DNA from: Ruegeria denitrificans
GTDB taxonomy: Bacteria > Pseudomonadota > Alphaproteobacteria > Rhodobacterales > Rhodobacteraceae
Assembly: GCF_001458295.1 (NCBI RefSeq)
Contig: NZ_CYUD01000005.1
Span: 186,001-250,000, forward strand
Direction of reading: 5' to 3'
Length of the DNA: 64,000 nt
A program made the position numbers and the translations under genes. Shown piece by piece: positions 8,161 to 16,484 of the stretch (position 1 is its first letter; the number at the start of each line of letters is the position of its first letter). The notes below the pieces were generated by a model. That model worked only from the letters and a program-made list of their open reading frames with translations. It had not been told where the DNA came from and did no database searches.

Positions 8161-10583
8161 AGGACGATATTTCCCGCGAAGAACGTGTCGACAATCTCAA
8201 AGGCATGGGCTGCTCGCGCAAGCGGGTCGAGGATGCGCGCTTTACCCAAGGCAAGGGCAACTATGTCGATGACATCAAGCTGGACGGCATGTTGTTTGGC
8301 GACTTTGTCCGCTCTCCCTACGCCCATGCGCGCATCAAGAACATTGATACCGCCGCTGCGCTGGAAGTGCCCGGTGTGCTGGCTGTCCTGACCGCGGCTG
8401 ATCTGGAGCCGCTGGGCTTGCACTGGATGCCGACGCTGGCTGGCGACAAGCAGATGGTGCTGGCCGATGGCAAGGTGCTGTTTCAGGGGCAAGAGGTCGC
8501 ATATGTCGTCGCCGAAGATCGCTATGCCACCGCAGATGGGATCGAGGCGGTCGAGGTCGAGTACGAAGAACTGCCCGTCATCGTGAACCCGTTCGAGGCA
8601 TTGAAGTCCGATGTGGTCCTGCGCGAGGACCTGGTTGGCGAAGACGGTTCCATCCCCGATGGCGCGCACGGGCCTCGCAAGCACCCCAACCATATATTTA
8701 CCTGGGACGCGGGCGACAAAGGCACAACGGAAGAGGTCATCGCCAACGCCGAGGTCGTCGCTTCCGAAAGCATGTATTACCACCGCACCCACCCCTGCCC
8801 GTTGGAAACCTGCGGCTGTGTGGCGTCGATGGACAAGGTCAACGGCAAGCTGACCCTGTGGGGCACGTTCCAGGCGCCGCACGCGATCCGGACGGTCGTG
8901 TCTCTGATCTCGGGCATTGAAGAGCACAACATCCGCGTGATCAGCCCCGATATCGGCGGCGGCTTTGGCAACAAGGTTGGTGCCTATCCGGGCTATGTCT
9001 GCTCGGTCGTGGCGTCGATCGTCACGGGCAAGCCCGTGAAGTGGATCGAAGACCGGATGGACAATCTGATGACCACCGCCTTTGCCCGCGACTATCATAT
9101 GACCGGCAAGATCTCTGCCACCAAGGACGGCAAGATCACCGGGCTGCATTGCCATGTTACAGCCGACCACGGCGGCTTTGATGCCTGCGCTGATCCCACC
9201 AAGTTCCCGGCGGGCTTCATGAACATCTGCACCGGCTCCTACGACATCCCGACGGCCTATCTGGAGGTCGACGGCGTCTACACCAACAAGGCCCCGGGTG
9301 GCGTCAGCTATCGATGCTCATTCCGGGTGACCGAGGCAGTCTACTTCATCGAACGGATGATCGAGGTCCTGGCCATCGAGTTGAACATGGACGCAGCTGA
9401 GCTGCGCCGGATCAACTTCATCAAGAAAGAGCAGTTCCCCTACACTGCTGCCCTTGGCTGGGAATACGACAGCGGCGACTATCACACCGCTTGGGACAAG
9501 GCGCTCAAGACCGTCGACTACGACGGGCTGCGGGCCGAACAGGCCCAGCGGGTCGAGGACTTCAAGGCTGGCAAGACGCGCAAGCTGATGGGCATTGGCC
9601 TCAGTTTCTTTACCGAGATTGTCGGCGCCGGCCCAGTCAAGAACTGTGACATCCTTGGGCTTGGCATGTTCGACAGCTGCGAAATCCGCATCCACCCGAC
9701 CGGCTCTGCGATCGCACGTCTGGGAACGATCAGTCAGGGGCAAGGTCACGCGACTACCTTCGCGCAAATCCTCGCCTCTGAGATCGGCTTGCCTGCCGAC
9801 AGCATCACCATTGAGGAAGGCGACACCGATACAGCACCCTATGGCCTTGGCACATACGGGTCACGCTCTACCCCGGTGGCAGGCGCCGCCACGGCCATGG
9901 CCGGCCGCAAGATCCGCGCCAAGGCGCAGATGATCGCGGCCTATCTGCTCGAGGTCCACGACAATGACGTGGAATTCGATGTCGACCGGTTTGTCGTGAA
10001 AGGCGCGCCTGAAAAGTTCAAGACAATGAAGGAAATTGCCTTTGCAGCCTACAACCAAGCCATTCCGGGGATTGAGCCGGGGCTTGAGGCCGTCAGCTAC
10101 TACGATCCGCCGAACATGACCTATCCGTTCGGCGCCTATGTCTGTGTAATGGACATCGACGTCGACACGGGTGTGCCGGAAATCCGCCGCTTCTATGCGC
10201 TGGACGACTGCGGCACACGGATCAACCCGATGATCATCGAAGGCCAGGTGCATGGTGGATTGACAGAAGCACTCGCCGTCGCACTGGGGCAAGAGATTGC
10301 TTATGATGACATGGGCAACGTGAAGACGGGCACGCTGATGGACTTCTTCCTGCCAACGGCTTGGGAAGTGCCAAATTACGAAACCGACTACACCGTCACA
10401 CCAAGCCCACACCATCCCATCGGCGCCAAAGGCGTGGGTGAAAGCCCGCATGTTGGCGGCGTGCCCTGCTTCTCGAACGCGGTGCAGGACGCGTTCCGCC
10501 CCTTCGGCAACCGGCACACCAACATGCCGCATGATCACTGGCGGATTTGGCGCACGGCCAACGAGCTTGGCCTGCACGACTGA
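8157..10583 (+). CDS. coxL: Carbon monoxide dehydrogenase large subunit, form I (Mo-Cu catalytic)
   Basis: The 808-residue catalytic subunit oxidises CO to CO2 at a Cu-S-Mo centre bound to molybdopterin cytosine dinucleotide. Length equals that of characterised CoxL (809). The form I signature is present as SYRCSFR with the copper-binding Cys at residue 387; most form I enzymes have AYRCSFR, so one residue differs. The C-terminal [14 protein letters not shown] segment carries the catalytic Glu, and GGGFGNK is a cofactor-binding loop. The start is the ATG that overlaps the coxS stop; earlier in-frame codons lie inside coxS. This subunit separates true CO oxidation from the related form II enzymes of uncertain function. 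Confidence 0.97.
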   Translation: MKDDISREERVDNLKGMGCSRKRVEDARFTQGKGNYVDDIKLDGMLFGDFVRSPYAHARIKNIDTAAALEVPGVLAVLTAADLEPLGLHWMPTLAGDKQMVLADGKVLFQGQEVAYVVAEDRYATADGIEAVEVEYEELPVIVNPFEALKSDVVLREDLVGEDGSIPDGAHGPRKHPNHIFTWDAGDKGTTEEVIANAEVVASESMYYHRTHPCPLETCGCVASMDKVNGKLTLWGTFQAPHAIRTVVSLISGIEEHNIRVISPDIGGGFGNKVGAYPGYVCSVVASIVTGKPVKWIEDRMDNLMTTAFARDYHMTGKISATKDGKITGLHCHVTADHGGFDACADPTKFPAGFMNICTGSYDIPTAYLEVDGVYTNKAPGGVSYRCSFRVTEAVYFIERMIEVLAIELNMDAAELRRINFIKKEQFPYTAALGWEYDSGDYHTAWDKALKTVDYDGLRAEQAQRVEDFKAGKTRKLMGIGLSFFTEIVGAGPVKNCDILGLGMFDSCEIRIHPTGSAIARLGTISQGQGHATTFAQILASEIGLPADSITIEEGDTDTAPYGLGTYGSRSTPVAGAATAMAGRKIRAKAQMIAAYLLEVHDNDVEFDVDRFVVKGAPEKFKTMKEIAFAAYNQAIPGIEPGLEAVSYYDPPNMTYPFGAYVCVMDIDVDTGVPEIRRFYALDDCGTRINPMIIEGQVHGGLTEALAVALGQEIAYDDMGNVKTGTLMDFFLPTAWEVPNYETDYTVTPSPHHPIGAKGVGESPHVGGVPCFSNAVQDAFRPFGNRHTNMPHDHWRIWRTANELGLHD

Positions 10584-10594
10584 CCCTTTTGGTG

Positions 10595-10614
10595 GGGCGG
10601 GGTGACGCCCGCCC
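10595..10614 (+). promoter_or_regulatory. GC hairpin between coxL and coxD
   Basis: GGGCGGG pairs with CCCGCCC around a six-base loop in the 44-bp coxL-coxD gap. There is no T run, so it is more likely a transcript-stabilising or attenuating stem than a full terminator. This would favour the structural subunits over the accessory genes. Confidence 0.4.
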
Positions 10615-10627
10615 TACGGAGACACGC

Positions 10628-11503
10628 ATGACCTGGACTGACTTGAAAACCGCGCTGGCCGTCGAAGGCTATGTGGCCTCGGACGATCTGGCCGTTGCGT
10701 TGCAACTGGCTCTGTCGCTGTGCCGCCCGCTGTTGCTGGAAGGTGCAGCAGGTGTCGGCAAGACCGAGATCGCCCGCACGCTGTCTGCGGTGATGGACAC
10801 GCGCCTTATCCGGCTGCAATGCTACGAGGGCCTGGACGCGGCGCAGGCCATTTACGAATGGAACTACCAGCGACAGCTGCTTACCATACGGGCGGCCTCC
10901 GAGGCTGGCGAAACCGGCAAGGCGGTCGAAGATCGCATCTTCTCCAGCGACTTTCTGCTGGAGCGCCCGTTGCTGGCGGCCATCACCCAAGAAACACCCC
11001 CGGTCCTCTTGATCGACGAAATCGACCGGGCGGATGAAGAGTTCGAAGCCTACCTGCTGGAAGTCCTCTCGGACTATCAGGTGTCGATCCCCGAGCTTGG
11101 CACGATCACCGCGACGAGCCGCCCCGTCGTGATCCTGACCTCGAATGGGACCCGTGACCTTTCAGACGCCCTGCGCCGTCGCTGCCTTTATACCTACGTG
11201 GAATACCCCGATCGCGAGACCGAATTGGCGATCCTCAAGGCCCGCTGCCCGGATGTCGAGGCGCGGCTGGGCGAACAGATCGTCGGCTTCGTGCAAAAGT
11301 TGCGCCAGGAAGAGCTGGAGAAAACCCCCGGCGTCGCCGAAATGCTGGATTTCGCCTCGGCGTTGATGGGCCTCGGCATCGCCGATCTGACGGACAATCT
11401 CGCGATCCTGCAATCGACACTGACGACCTTGCTGAAAACCCAAAGCGATCAGGCCCAGATCACGCCTGAGGTGGCAGGGCGCATTGCGGGCAAGGCCGCA
11501 TGA
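10628..11503 (+). CDS. coxD: CoxD, MoxR-type AAA+ ATPase for CO dehydrogenase active-site maturation
   Basis: The 291-residue AAA+ protein has Walker A GAAGVGKT (residues 39-46), Walker B LLIDEID (127-133) and the arginine-finger region LSDALRRRCLY. In A. carboxidovorans CoxD is needed to introduce sulfur and then copper into the molybdenum centre, probably by remodelling apo-CoxL with ATP. The ATG at 10628 is chosen because homology starts there and it follows GGAGA. It overlaps coxE by 4 bp (ATGA), matching the known D-E pairing of MoxR ATPases with VWA proteins. Confidence 0.93.
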   Translation: MTWTDLKTALAVEGYVASDDLAVALQLALSLCRPLLLEGAAGVGKTEIARTLSAVMDTRLIRLQCYEGLDAAQAIYEWNYQRQLLTIRAASEAGETGKAVEDRIFSSDFLLERPLLAAITQETPPVLLIDEIDRADEEFEAYLLEVLSDYQVSIPELGTITATSRPVVILTSNGTRDLSDALRRRCLYTYVEYPDRETELAILKARCPDVEARLGEQIVGFVQKLRQEELEKTPGVAEMLDFASALMGLGIADLTDNLAILQSTLTTLLKTQSDQAQITPEVAGRIAGKAA

Positions 11504-12681
11504 GCCGGGTGACAAAATTCGCCGGCCGCGACCCCGGTCCGGCCGCCCGGGTCGCGGGCTTCATCGCTCACCTGCGCGACAACGGCTTGCGGCTTGGCGT
11601 TGCAGAAGCAGACCTTGCCATGACGGCTCTGGCCGAGGTGGACGCCATGCGTCCGGACGACAGCCGCCGTGCCTTACGTGCGGTCTGCACGGGCTGCAAG
11701 GAAGAGTATGAGAGGTTCGACGACCTGTTCGACAGCTACTGGATGGACATGGGCCGTGTGAGACAGAAGGTCGTTCCCACCCCGTCATCCACTGTAAGCG
11801 ACGACGTTCATTCCTCACGGGATGCCAAGGGTGAAGACGCTGGCGCATCCGGAACCTCTACTGCCCCTGACGACACGGGCGGGGCGGCGGACAGCGATGG
11901 GACCGGCAAGTTGATCGCCACCGAACAACGCAACCTCAACCGGCGTGACCTGCGCGATCTTATCCGACCGGAAGAAATCACAGAGGCCGAAGGCGTCGCG
12001 CGCCGCCTCGGGGCCGCCTTGCGCGACACGCGATCCCGCCGTCGAATTGCCGCGCGCAAAGGGGACCGATTGCATTTTCGCAAGATTATTCGCCACAGTC
12101 TGGCCTCCGGCGGCGAGCCGCTGAACCTGTTGCGCAAGAGGCGCCCGGATCGCACGCGCAAGATCGTCGCACTTTGCGATGTTTCCGGCTCCATGTCCGT
12201 CTATGCACAGATATTTCTGGCGTTTCTCGCCGGCCTGATGCGGGCCGACACGGCCGCCGACGCCTATCTCTTTCACACTCGCCTTGTGCGGATCACCGAA
12301 GCTCTGCGTGACAAGGACGCGATGCGCGCGATTGGACGGATGTCATTGATGGCCGATGGGTGCGGCGGGGGGTCCAAAATCGGTCCGTCGCTGATGCGCT
12401 TTGCCGACACCTATGCCAAACGCTTCGTCGATGGGCGCAGCGTCGTGCTGATCTTGTCCGACGGGTATGACACCGAAGCGCCGGATATCATAGCTGCCGC
12501 TCTGAAAAAACTGCGCAAACGCGGTTGCAAGGTGGTTTGGCTTAATCCCCTGAAAGGCTGGGCTGATTACGCACCGGTGGCCGAAGGGATGGCGGCGGCC
12601 CTGCCTTACCTCGACGCCTTCAAGGCGGCCAACACGCTGGGGGATCTGGCCGCGCTGGAACAGGAGTTGGCACGCCTATGA
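11500..12681 (+). CDS. coxE: CoxE, von Willebrand factor A domain protein
   Basis: The 393-residue protein has a C-terminal VWA domain whose metal-ion-dependent adhesion site starts DVSGS (residues 227-231), with later Thr and Asp ligands. The N-terminal part is helical. A Ser/Thr/Gly-rich linker lies at about residues 94-136. VWA proteins paired with MoxR-type ATPases act as substrate adaptors; CoxE is required for correct Mo-Cu assembly. It overlaps coxD at its start and coxF at its end, each by ATGA, so translation is probably coupled. Confidence 0.92.
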   Translation: MSRVTKFAGRDPGPAARVAGFIAHLRDNGLRLGVAEADLAMTALAEVDAMRPDDSRRALRAVCTGCKEEYERFDDLFDSYWMDMGRVRQKVVPTPSSTVSDDVHSSRDAKGEDAGASGTSTAPDDTGGAADSDGTGKLIATEQRNLNRRDLRDLIRPEEITEAEGVARRLGAALRDTRSRRRIAARKGDRLHFRKIIRHSLASGGEPLNLLRKRRPDRTRKIVALCDVSGSMSVYAQIFLAFLAGLMRADTAADAYLFHTRLVRITEALRDKDAMRAIGRMSLMADGCGGGSKIGPSLMRFADTYAKRFVDGRSVVLILSDGYDTEAPDIIAAALKKLRKRGCKVVWLNPLKGWADYAPVAEGMAAALPYLDAFKAANTLGDLAALEQELARL

Positions 12682-13457
12682 CCCCGGCTGAATTCCTTTC
12701 GACAGACCTAGCCCAGGCCGCGCAGGAACTGCGCGACAAGGACGAACCTTTTGCCTTCGCCACCATCGTGCGCACGGCCGGGTCCACCGCGGCCAAGCCG
12801 GGGGCGAAGGCGCTACTCAGCGCGGATGGGACGATCCTCCAAGGCTGGCTTGGCGGCGGCTGCACCCGAGGCGCCGTCAAACGCGCCGCGCTGCAGGCCC
12901 TGCAGGATGGGACGCCACAGCTTGTATCCGTCGCACCAGAAGACCTTCTGGCTGAAAAAGGAGTGGCCGCTGGCGATGAGGTGGACGGCACGCGATTTGC
13001 CGGCAACGGGTGTCCCTCGCGCGGCACGATCGACATCTTCATCGAACCCTGCCTGCCGTCACCGCAACTCGTGGTCTTGGGCGCATCGCCCGTGGCGCAG
13101 GTGATGAGCAATCTCGCCCCACAGTTTCACTGGTCCGTGTCTTCGACCCCGCAACGCGGCCAACCGCATCAGCGGTCCTTCGTCGTGATCGCGACCCAGG
13201 GACAAGGTGACCTTGACGCGTTAAAGGCGGCGTTGAACGCACAAGCGACGTATGTGGCCTTCGTCGGAAGCCGCAAGAAATACGCGTTTCTGGCCAAAAA
13301 GCTAGCCGCGGCCGGGATTGAACAATCCGCCATTGACCGCGTGAAAGCTCCGGCGGGTTTGGATCTGGGCGCGGTGACGCCCGAAGAAATCGCGTTGTCG
13401 ATTCTGGCGCAATTGGTCCAGGACCGGCGCGCTGCAATGAGGCCGACCGATGGCTGA
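12678..13457 (+). CDS. coxF: CoxF, XdhC/CoxF family maturation protein
   Basis: The 259-residue protein has an N-terminal XdhC-type domain (RTAGSTAAKPGAK, WLGGGCTRGAV with the conserved Cys) and a C-terminal Rossmann-like domain (LVVLGASPVAQVM). XdhC relatives bind molybdenum cofactor and deliver it in sulfurated form; CoxF is needed for full Cu-Mo assembly. It overlaps coxE by 4 bp and the next gene by 8 bp. The second domain appears to be a compact version. Confidence 0.9.
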   Translation: MTPAEFLSTDLAQAAQELRDKDEPFAFATIVRTAGSTAAKPGAKALLSADGTILQGWLGGGCTRGAVKRAALQALQDGTPQLVSVAPEDLLAEKGVAAGDEVDGTRFAGNGCPSRGTIDIFIEPCLPSPQLVVLGASPVAQVMSNLAPQFHWSVSSTPQRGQPHQRSFVVIATQGQGDLDALKAALNAQATYVAFVGSRKKYAFLAKKLAAAGIEQSAIDRVKAPAGLDLGAVTPEEIALSILAQLVQDRRAAMRPTDG

Positions 13458-14058
13458 AGTGACGGCAATCATACTGGCGGCCGGACTGTCACGCCGGATG
13501 GGTGCACGCAACAAGCTGCTTTTGCCTGTTGCCGGGGTCCCGATGATCCGGCACATGGTCAATGTCTATCGCACGGCAACGTGCGGACATGTCTTTGTGG
13601 TGACCGGGCATCAGGCCGGACAGATCGGCAACGCCCTTTCGGGCAGCGGTGCCGAAACCGTTTTCAACGCGAATTTTGGGCAGGGTCAGCCCACGTCGGT
13701 GGCCTGCGGGCTGCAAGCGGCAGGTGAGGCAACCACTGTGCTGATCGGTTTGGGGGATCAGCCGCTTCTGACCGCTGGCGATATCCGGTCATTGCTGGCG
13801 GCGCATGCGGCGGCTGACAGCGCTCGCATCTCCATTCCGGCGGTGGATCAACGCCGCGGCAACCCGATCGTGGTTCCCGCAGCCTTGCGCGCACGGCTCC
13901 TGGCGGACCCCAGGTCCCCGGGTTGCAAAGAGTTCACCCGCACCCATCCTGAACATGTCCAGTTTCACCCAATGGCCTCTCCCGGGTTTTACACGGACGT
14001 GGACACACCCGGGGCGTACACCGCGCTCAGGGCAGACATGCTGGAGGACATCACTTGA
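13450..14058 (+). CDS. MobA-like NTP transferase, probable molybdopterin cytidylyltransferase
   Basis: The 202-residue protein starts with the nucleotidyltransferase signature ILAAGLSRRMGARNKLLLP and has the GLGDQPLL metal-binding motif mid-way, as in MocA/MobA enzymes. CO dehydrogenase uses molybdopterin cytosine dinucleotide, so CTP-dependent MocA activity fits the context, although CTP versus GTP preference cannot be proven from sequence alone. It overlaps coxF by 8 bp and its TGA stop overlaps the TTG start of the next small ORF, so it is an integral operon member. Confidence 0.88.
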   Translation: MAEVTAIILAAGLSRRMGARNKLLLPVAGVPMIRHMVNVYRTATCGHVFVVTGHQAGQIGNALSGSGAETVFNANFGQGQPTSVACGLQAAGEATTVLIGLGDQPLLTAGDIRSLLAAHAAADSARISIPAVDQRRGNPIVVPAALRARLLADPRSPGCKEFTRTHPEHVQFHPMASPGFYTDVDTPGAYTALRADMLEDIT

Positions 14059-14156
14059 AGATCATTCGATACGTCGCAGCCCATCTGCGCCACAAGCTCG
14101 CGCTTACGCCCGAACAGGCCGACCATATGGCCACCATCAAGTTTCCCTGTTGCTAA
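14055..14156 (+). CDS. Small 33-residue ORF inside cox operon, ends in Cys-Cys
   Basis: A TTG start overlaps the preceding stop codon (TTGA) and follows GGAGGA at 14043-14048. The frame runs 33 codons to TAA at 14154-14156, 11 bp before coxG. The product is basic and helical at the start (IIRYVAAHLRHKL), then has TPEQADHM, and ends KFPCC. There is no signal peptide or membrane segment. The tight coupling, good ribosome site and C-terminal Cys pair suggest a real gene, perhaps a metal- or sulfur-handling accessory peptide or a regulator. That role is inference; I know no described function. Confidence 0.62.
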   Translation: MKIIRYVAAHLRHKLALTPEQADHMATIKFPCC

Positions 14157-14167
14157 AAGGACATCCC

Positions 14168-14623
14168 ATGGAACTGGCAGACGAAATCGTCATCAACGCA
14201 CCAAAAGAGCAAGTCTACGCAGCGCTGAACGACCCCGAGGTTCTCAAGCTGTGCATTCCCGGCTGTGAAGAGTTGATCAAGCACTCGGACACTGAACTGG
14301 AGGCAAAGGTCGTCCTCAAGGTCGGGCCGGTGAAGGCACGGTTCAGCGGTGACGTCCAACTCGACACCGCAGGCGCGCCGGATGCCTTTTCGCTGGCCGG
14401 GCAGGGCAATGGCGGCCCAGCAGGGCACGCAAAGGGCGGCGCAGATGTCACGCTAACAGCCGACGGGCCCAACACGACGATCCTGCGTTACCAGGCGAAG
14501 GCCGATATCGGCGGAAAGCTGGCCCAACTGGGCAGCCGGCTGATCCAAAGCACTGCCAAGAAGCTTGCGGCCAAATTCTTCAAATCCTTCGCTGATGTGG
14601 TCAATGAAGACGCAGCCGCTTAG
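14168..14623 (+). CDS. coxG: CoxG, SRPBCC-fold protein of the CO dehydrogenase operon
   Basis: The 151-residue protein is of the CoxG family: it starts with the typical IVINAPKEQVYAALNDPEVLK of SRPBCC ligand-binding folds and includes CIPGCEEL and VGPVKARFSGDV. In A. carboxidovorans CoxG is implicated in anchoring CO dehydrogenase to the cytoplasmic membrane, and recent work on a mycobacterial homologue indicates quinone handling. It has the usual length, without a long proline-rich C-terminal tail. It is the last gene of the cox operon; IS6 debris begins about 50 bp downstream, and no clear terminator is visible. Confidence 0.9.
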   Translation: MELADEIVINAPKEQVYAALNDPEVLKLCIPGCEELIKHSDTELEAKVVLKVGPVKARFSGDVQLDTAGAPDAFSLAGQGNGGPAGHAKGGADVTLTADGPNTTILRYQAKADIGGKLAQLGSRLIQSTAKKLAAKFFKSFADVVNEDAAA

Positions 14624-14676
14624 CAATCTCATCTAGGCAGAGCACGCGTCAGACATCATTTCAGAGGAGGCGGGGC

Positions 14677-15000
14677 TTGCTCCTCGGCCAGCTACAAGTC
14701 CCCTTTCGCCAACTGAGCATCCTTGACGGTCAAACCCTTGATTTCATGCTTTCCGAGAAGCGAGACACCAAGTCTGCAAAGAAATTCTTCGCCAATGCTT
14801 TGTGCGTCAATGGAATACCGAAGCGGATCACCATCGATAAAAGCAGCAGCGACACTTGTGGGGATCGAGACCGCCAACTTGATACGGAAGGGCCAGCTTG
14901 AACCTTCGACAAGCAGATTCCGTCAATTTGCAGAGCTCGCTGGATAATTCCAGCCACTCAAAGCAATAGCTCTAAAACACACCAAAGTTTGCGACACAAC
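14677..15000 (+). mobile_element. IS6-family remnant downstream of coxG
   Basis: Plus-strand frames recover central and C-terminal transposase pieces: TLDFMLSEKRDTKSAKKFF and ITIDKS in one frame, then TLVGIETANLIRKGQL and FRQFAELAG in the next, joined by a deletion. An IS6-like end (AGTTTGCGACACAACC) lies at about 14985-15000. The N-terminal half and left end are missing. Orientation is opposite to the other IS6 copies in the window. Confidence 0.8.
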
Positions 15001-15008
15001 CGTCCAAC

Positions 15009-15353
15009 TCAATCGCATGCCGCCGTTACTATCATCTCGACCTTTAATACATCGCGCGCCAGTTTGGCTTCACCACACGCACGGGCCGGGGCATGTCCTT
15101 CAGGCACCCAGGCATCCCAAACTTCATTCACCTCGGCGAAATCCGACATGTCGGCCAGCCAGATCACACATTGCAGTATCCGGGTTTTATCGCTGCCCGC
15201 CTTGGCCAGAAGGTCTTCGACCTTGGCCAAAATGTCTCGCGTCTGGTCAGCTACCGCGGCTGCATCCGAAGTTTGCCCACACAGATAGGCAGTGCTGTTG
15301 TGCTTGACGATCCGACTCATGCGCTGGCCGGTTTCGATTCGAGTAATCGTCAT
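15009..15353 (-). CDS. RidA family enamine/imine deaminase
   Basis: The 114-residue protein has the YjgF/YER057c/UK114 pattern: early TRIETGQRMS, YLCGQTSD, QTRDILAKVEDLLAKAG and a terminal KVEMIVTAA strand. RidA proteins hydrolyse reactive imines or enamines released by amino acid-oxidising enzymes. It lies 15 bp downstream of a flavin amine oxidase subunit that should make such imines, so it probably clears the operon's own intermediate. The Arg that defines canonical RidA is not present in the last strand (LKVEM), so it belongs to a divergent subgroup. Confidence 0.87.
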   Translation of the reverse strand: MTITRIETGQRMSRIVKHNSTAYLCGQTSDAAAVADQTRDILAKVEDLLAKAGSDKTRILQCVIWLADMSDFAEVNEVWDAWVPEGHAPARACGEAKLARDVLKVEMIVTAACD

Positions 15354-15368
15354 GATAGAAGTCTCCTG

Positions 15369-16484
15369 TTAGAGGACCTTGCGGTCAAAGCGATCGATAC
15401 GGAAACGCGAAAGATTGAAACGGCTTTGCCCGCCAGTTACCAAATCGGCCATGACCTGCCCGACTACCGGAGCCATCTGAAAACCGTGCGCCGAAAACCC
15501 GAAGGCGTGGAAAGCACTGGCAGCATTCACCGCCGGGCCTATGACAGGGAGATTGTCTGGCATGTACGCCTCAAGCCCTGCCCACATCCTGTTGATGCTG
15601 GCCTTGCGCATGATAGGAAAGAACTCGGCCGTGGTCCGGCATGCAGCGGCAAGTTTCGAATAGTCCAACCGGGTATGATTGTTGTCACGATCTGCAAAAC
15701 CTTTTGCGCCGCCACCGATCAGGACGGTGCCGTTCTCGAATTGTTTGAAACTGAGCTGACGACTGACCGCACCAACCACCGGCTTGGCAAAATGCGGCAT
15801 CCGGGCCGTTATCATCAGCATTGGCGCCGCGTGGCTGAGCGGCACATTGTCCCCGATCAATAACGCGATCCGGTCCGCCCAGGCACCCGCACAATTGACG
15901 ACGGTTTCGGCCTCGTAGCGGTGTTGCCGGCCTTGCACCAGCCATGCATTTCCAATCCGTCTGAGCCCTAGAGCCTCTTCGCCTTCAATTACTTGTGCGC
16001 CCAAGGCTTCAGCCGCTCTGCGAAAGGCCGCCGTGGCCTTGTAAGGGATCGCATAACCATCCAAATCCGAGATCACACCGCCCACACAATCGGGATTTAC
16101 ATGTGGCAGACGATCCATCAATTCGGACCGGTCAATAATACGCTCGTGCGTGTATCCCGCCGCGCGCATCTTGTCTTCTCGCACCCGTAGCGCGCCCAGA
16201 TCCGCATCATCCACAGCAATGTTGATCAGGGAATGACGACGAAAACCCGTGTCGTACCCTAAATCATCATCCAAAGTCTGCCACATCTCCATTGATGTCT
16301 TAGACAGTGGAACTTCGGCCATATCGCGCCCTAAGAGACGCACGCCGCCAGCGTTGACACCCGAAGCATGACGCCCGGCATAGTCTTTCTCGACCACGAT
16401 CACAGATACTCCCTGACGCGCCAGATGGTATGCCGTGGCGCAGCCCTGTATCCCGCCTCCGATGACCAGAACATCCGCCTTCAT
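15369..16484 (-). CDS. FAD-dependent amine/amino acid dehydrogenase, beta (DAO-type) subunit
   Basis: The 371-residue flavoprotein starts with a Rossmann motif (VLVIGGGIQGCATAYHLA, then VEKD) and has the D-amino acid oxidase fold of the HcnC, opine oxidase B and D-hydroxyproline dehydrogenase beta subunits. It should oxidise a secondary or primary amine to an imine. Its start overlaps the end of the alpha subunit gene by 4 bp. With the two genes upstream it forms the alpha-beta-gamma set known from HcnABC, OoxA/B and LhpBEF. The substrate, such as an opine, D-hydroxyproline or other cyclic imino acid, is open. Confidence 0.85.
   Translation of the reverse strand: MKADVLVIGGGIQGCATAYHLARQGVSVIVVEKDYAGRHASGVNAGGVRLLGRDMAEVPLSKTSMEMWQTLDDDLGYDTGFRRHSLINIAVDDADLGALRVREDKMRAAGYTHERIIDRSELMDRLPHVNPDCVGGVISDLDGYAIPYKATAAFRRAAEALGAQVIEGEEALGLRRIGNAWLVQGRQHRYEAETVVNCAGAWADRIALLIGDNVPLSHAAPMLMITARMPHFAKPVVGAVSRQLSFKQFENGTVLIGGGAKGFADRDNNHTRLDYSKLAAACRTTAEFFPIMRKASINRMWAGLEAYMPDNLPVIGPAVNAASAFHAFGFSAHGFQMAPVVGQVMADLVTGGQSRFNLSRFRIDRFDRKVL

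Noticed and set aside
8112..9170. Long open frame of about 350 codons on the minus strand opposite coxL
   Set aside because: It is a shadow of coxL codon bias: no ribosome site, low-complexity His/Gly/Arg-rich product and no family resemblance.
15093..15863. Plus-strand open frame opposite the flavin dehydrogenase gene
   Set aside because: Shadow of a gene with a clear Rossmann motif and operon overlap; no start signals.
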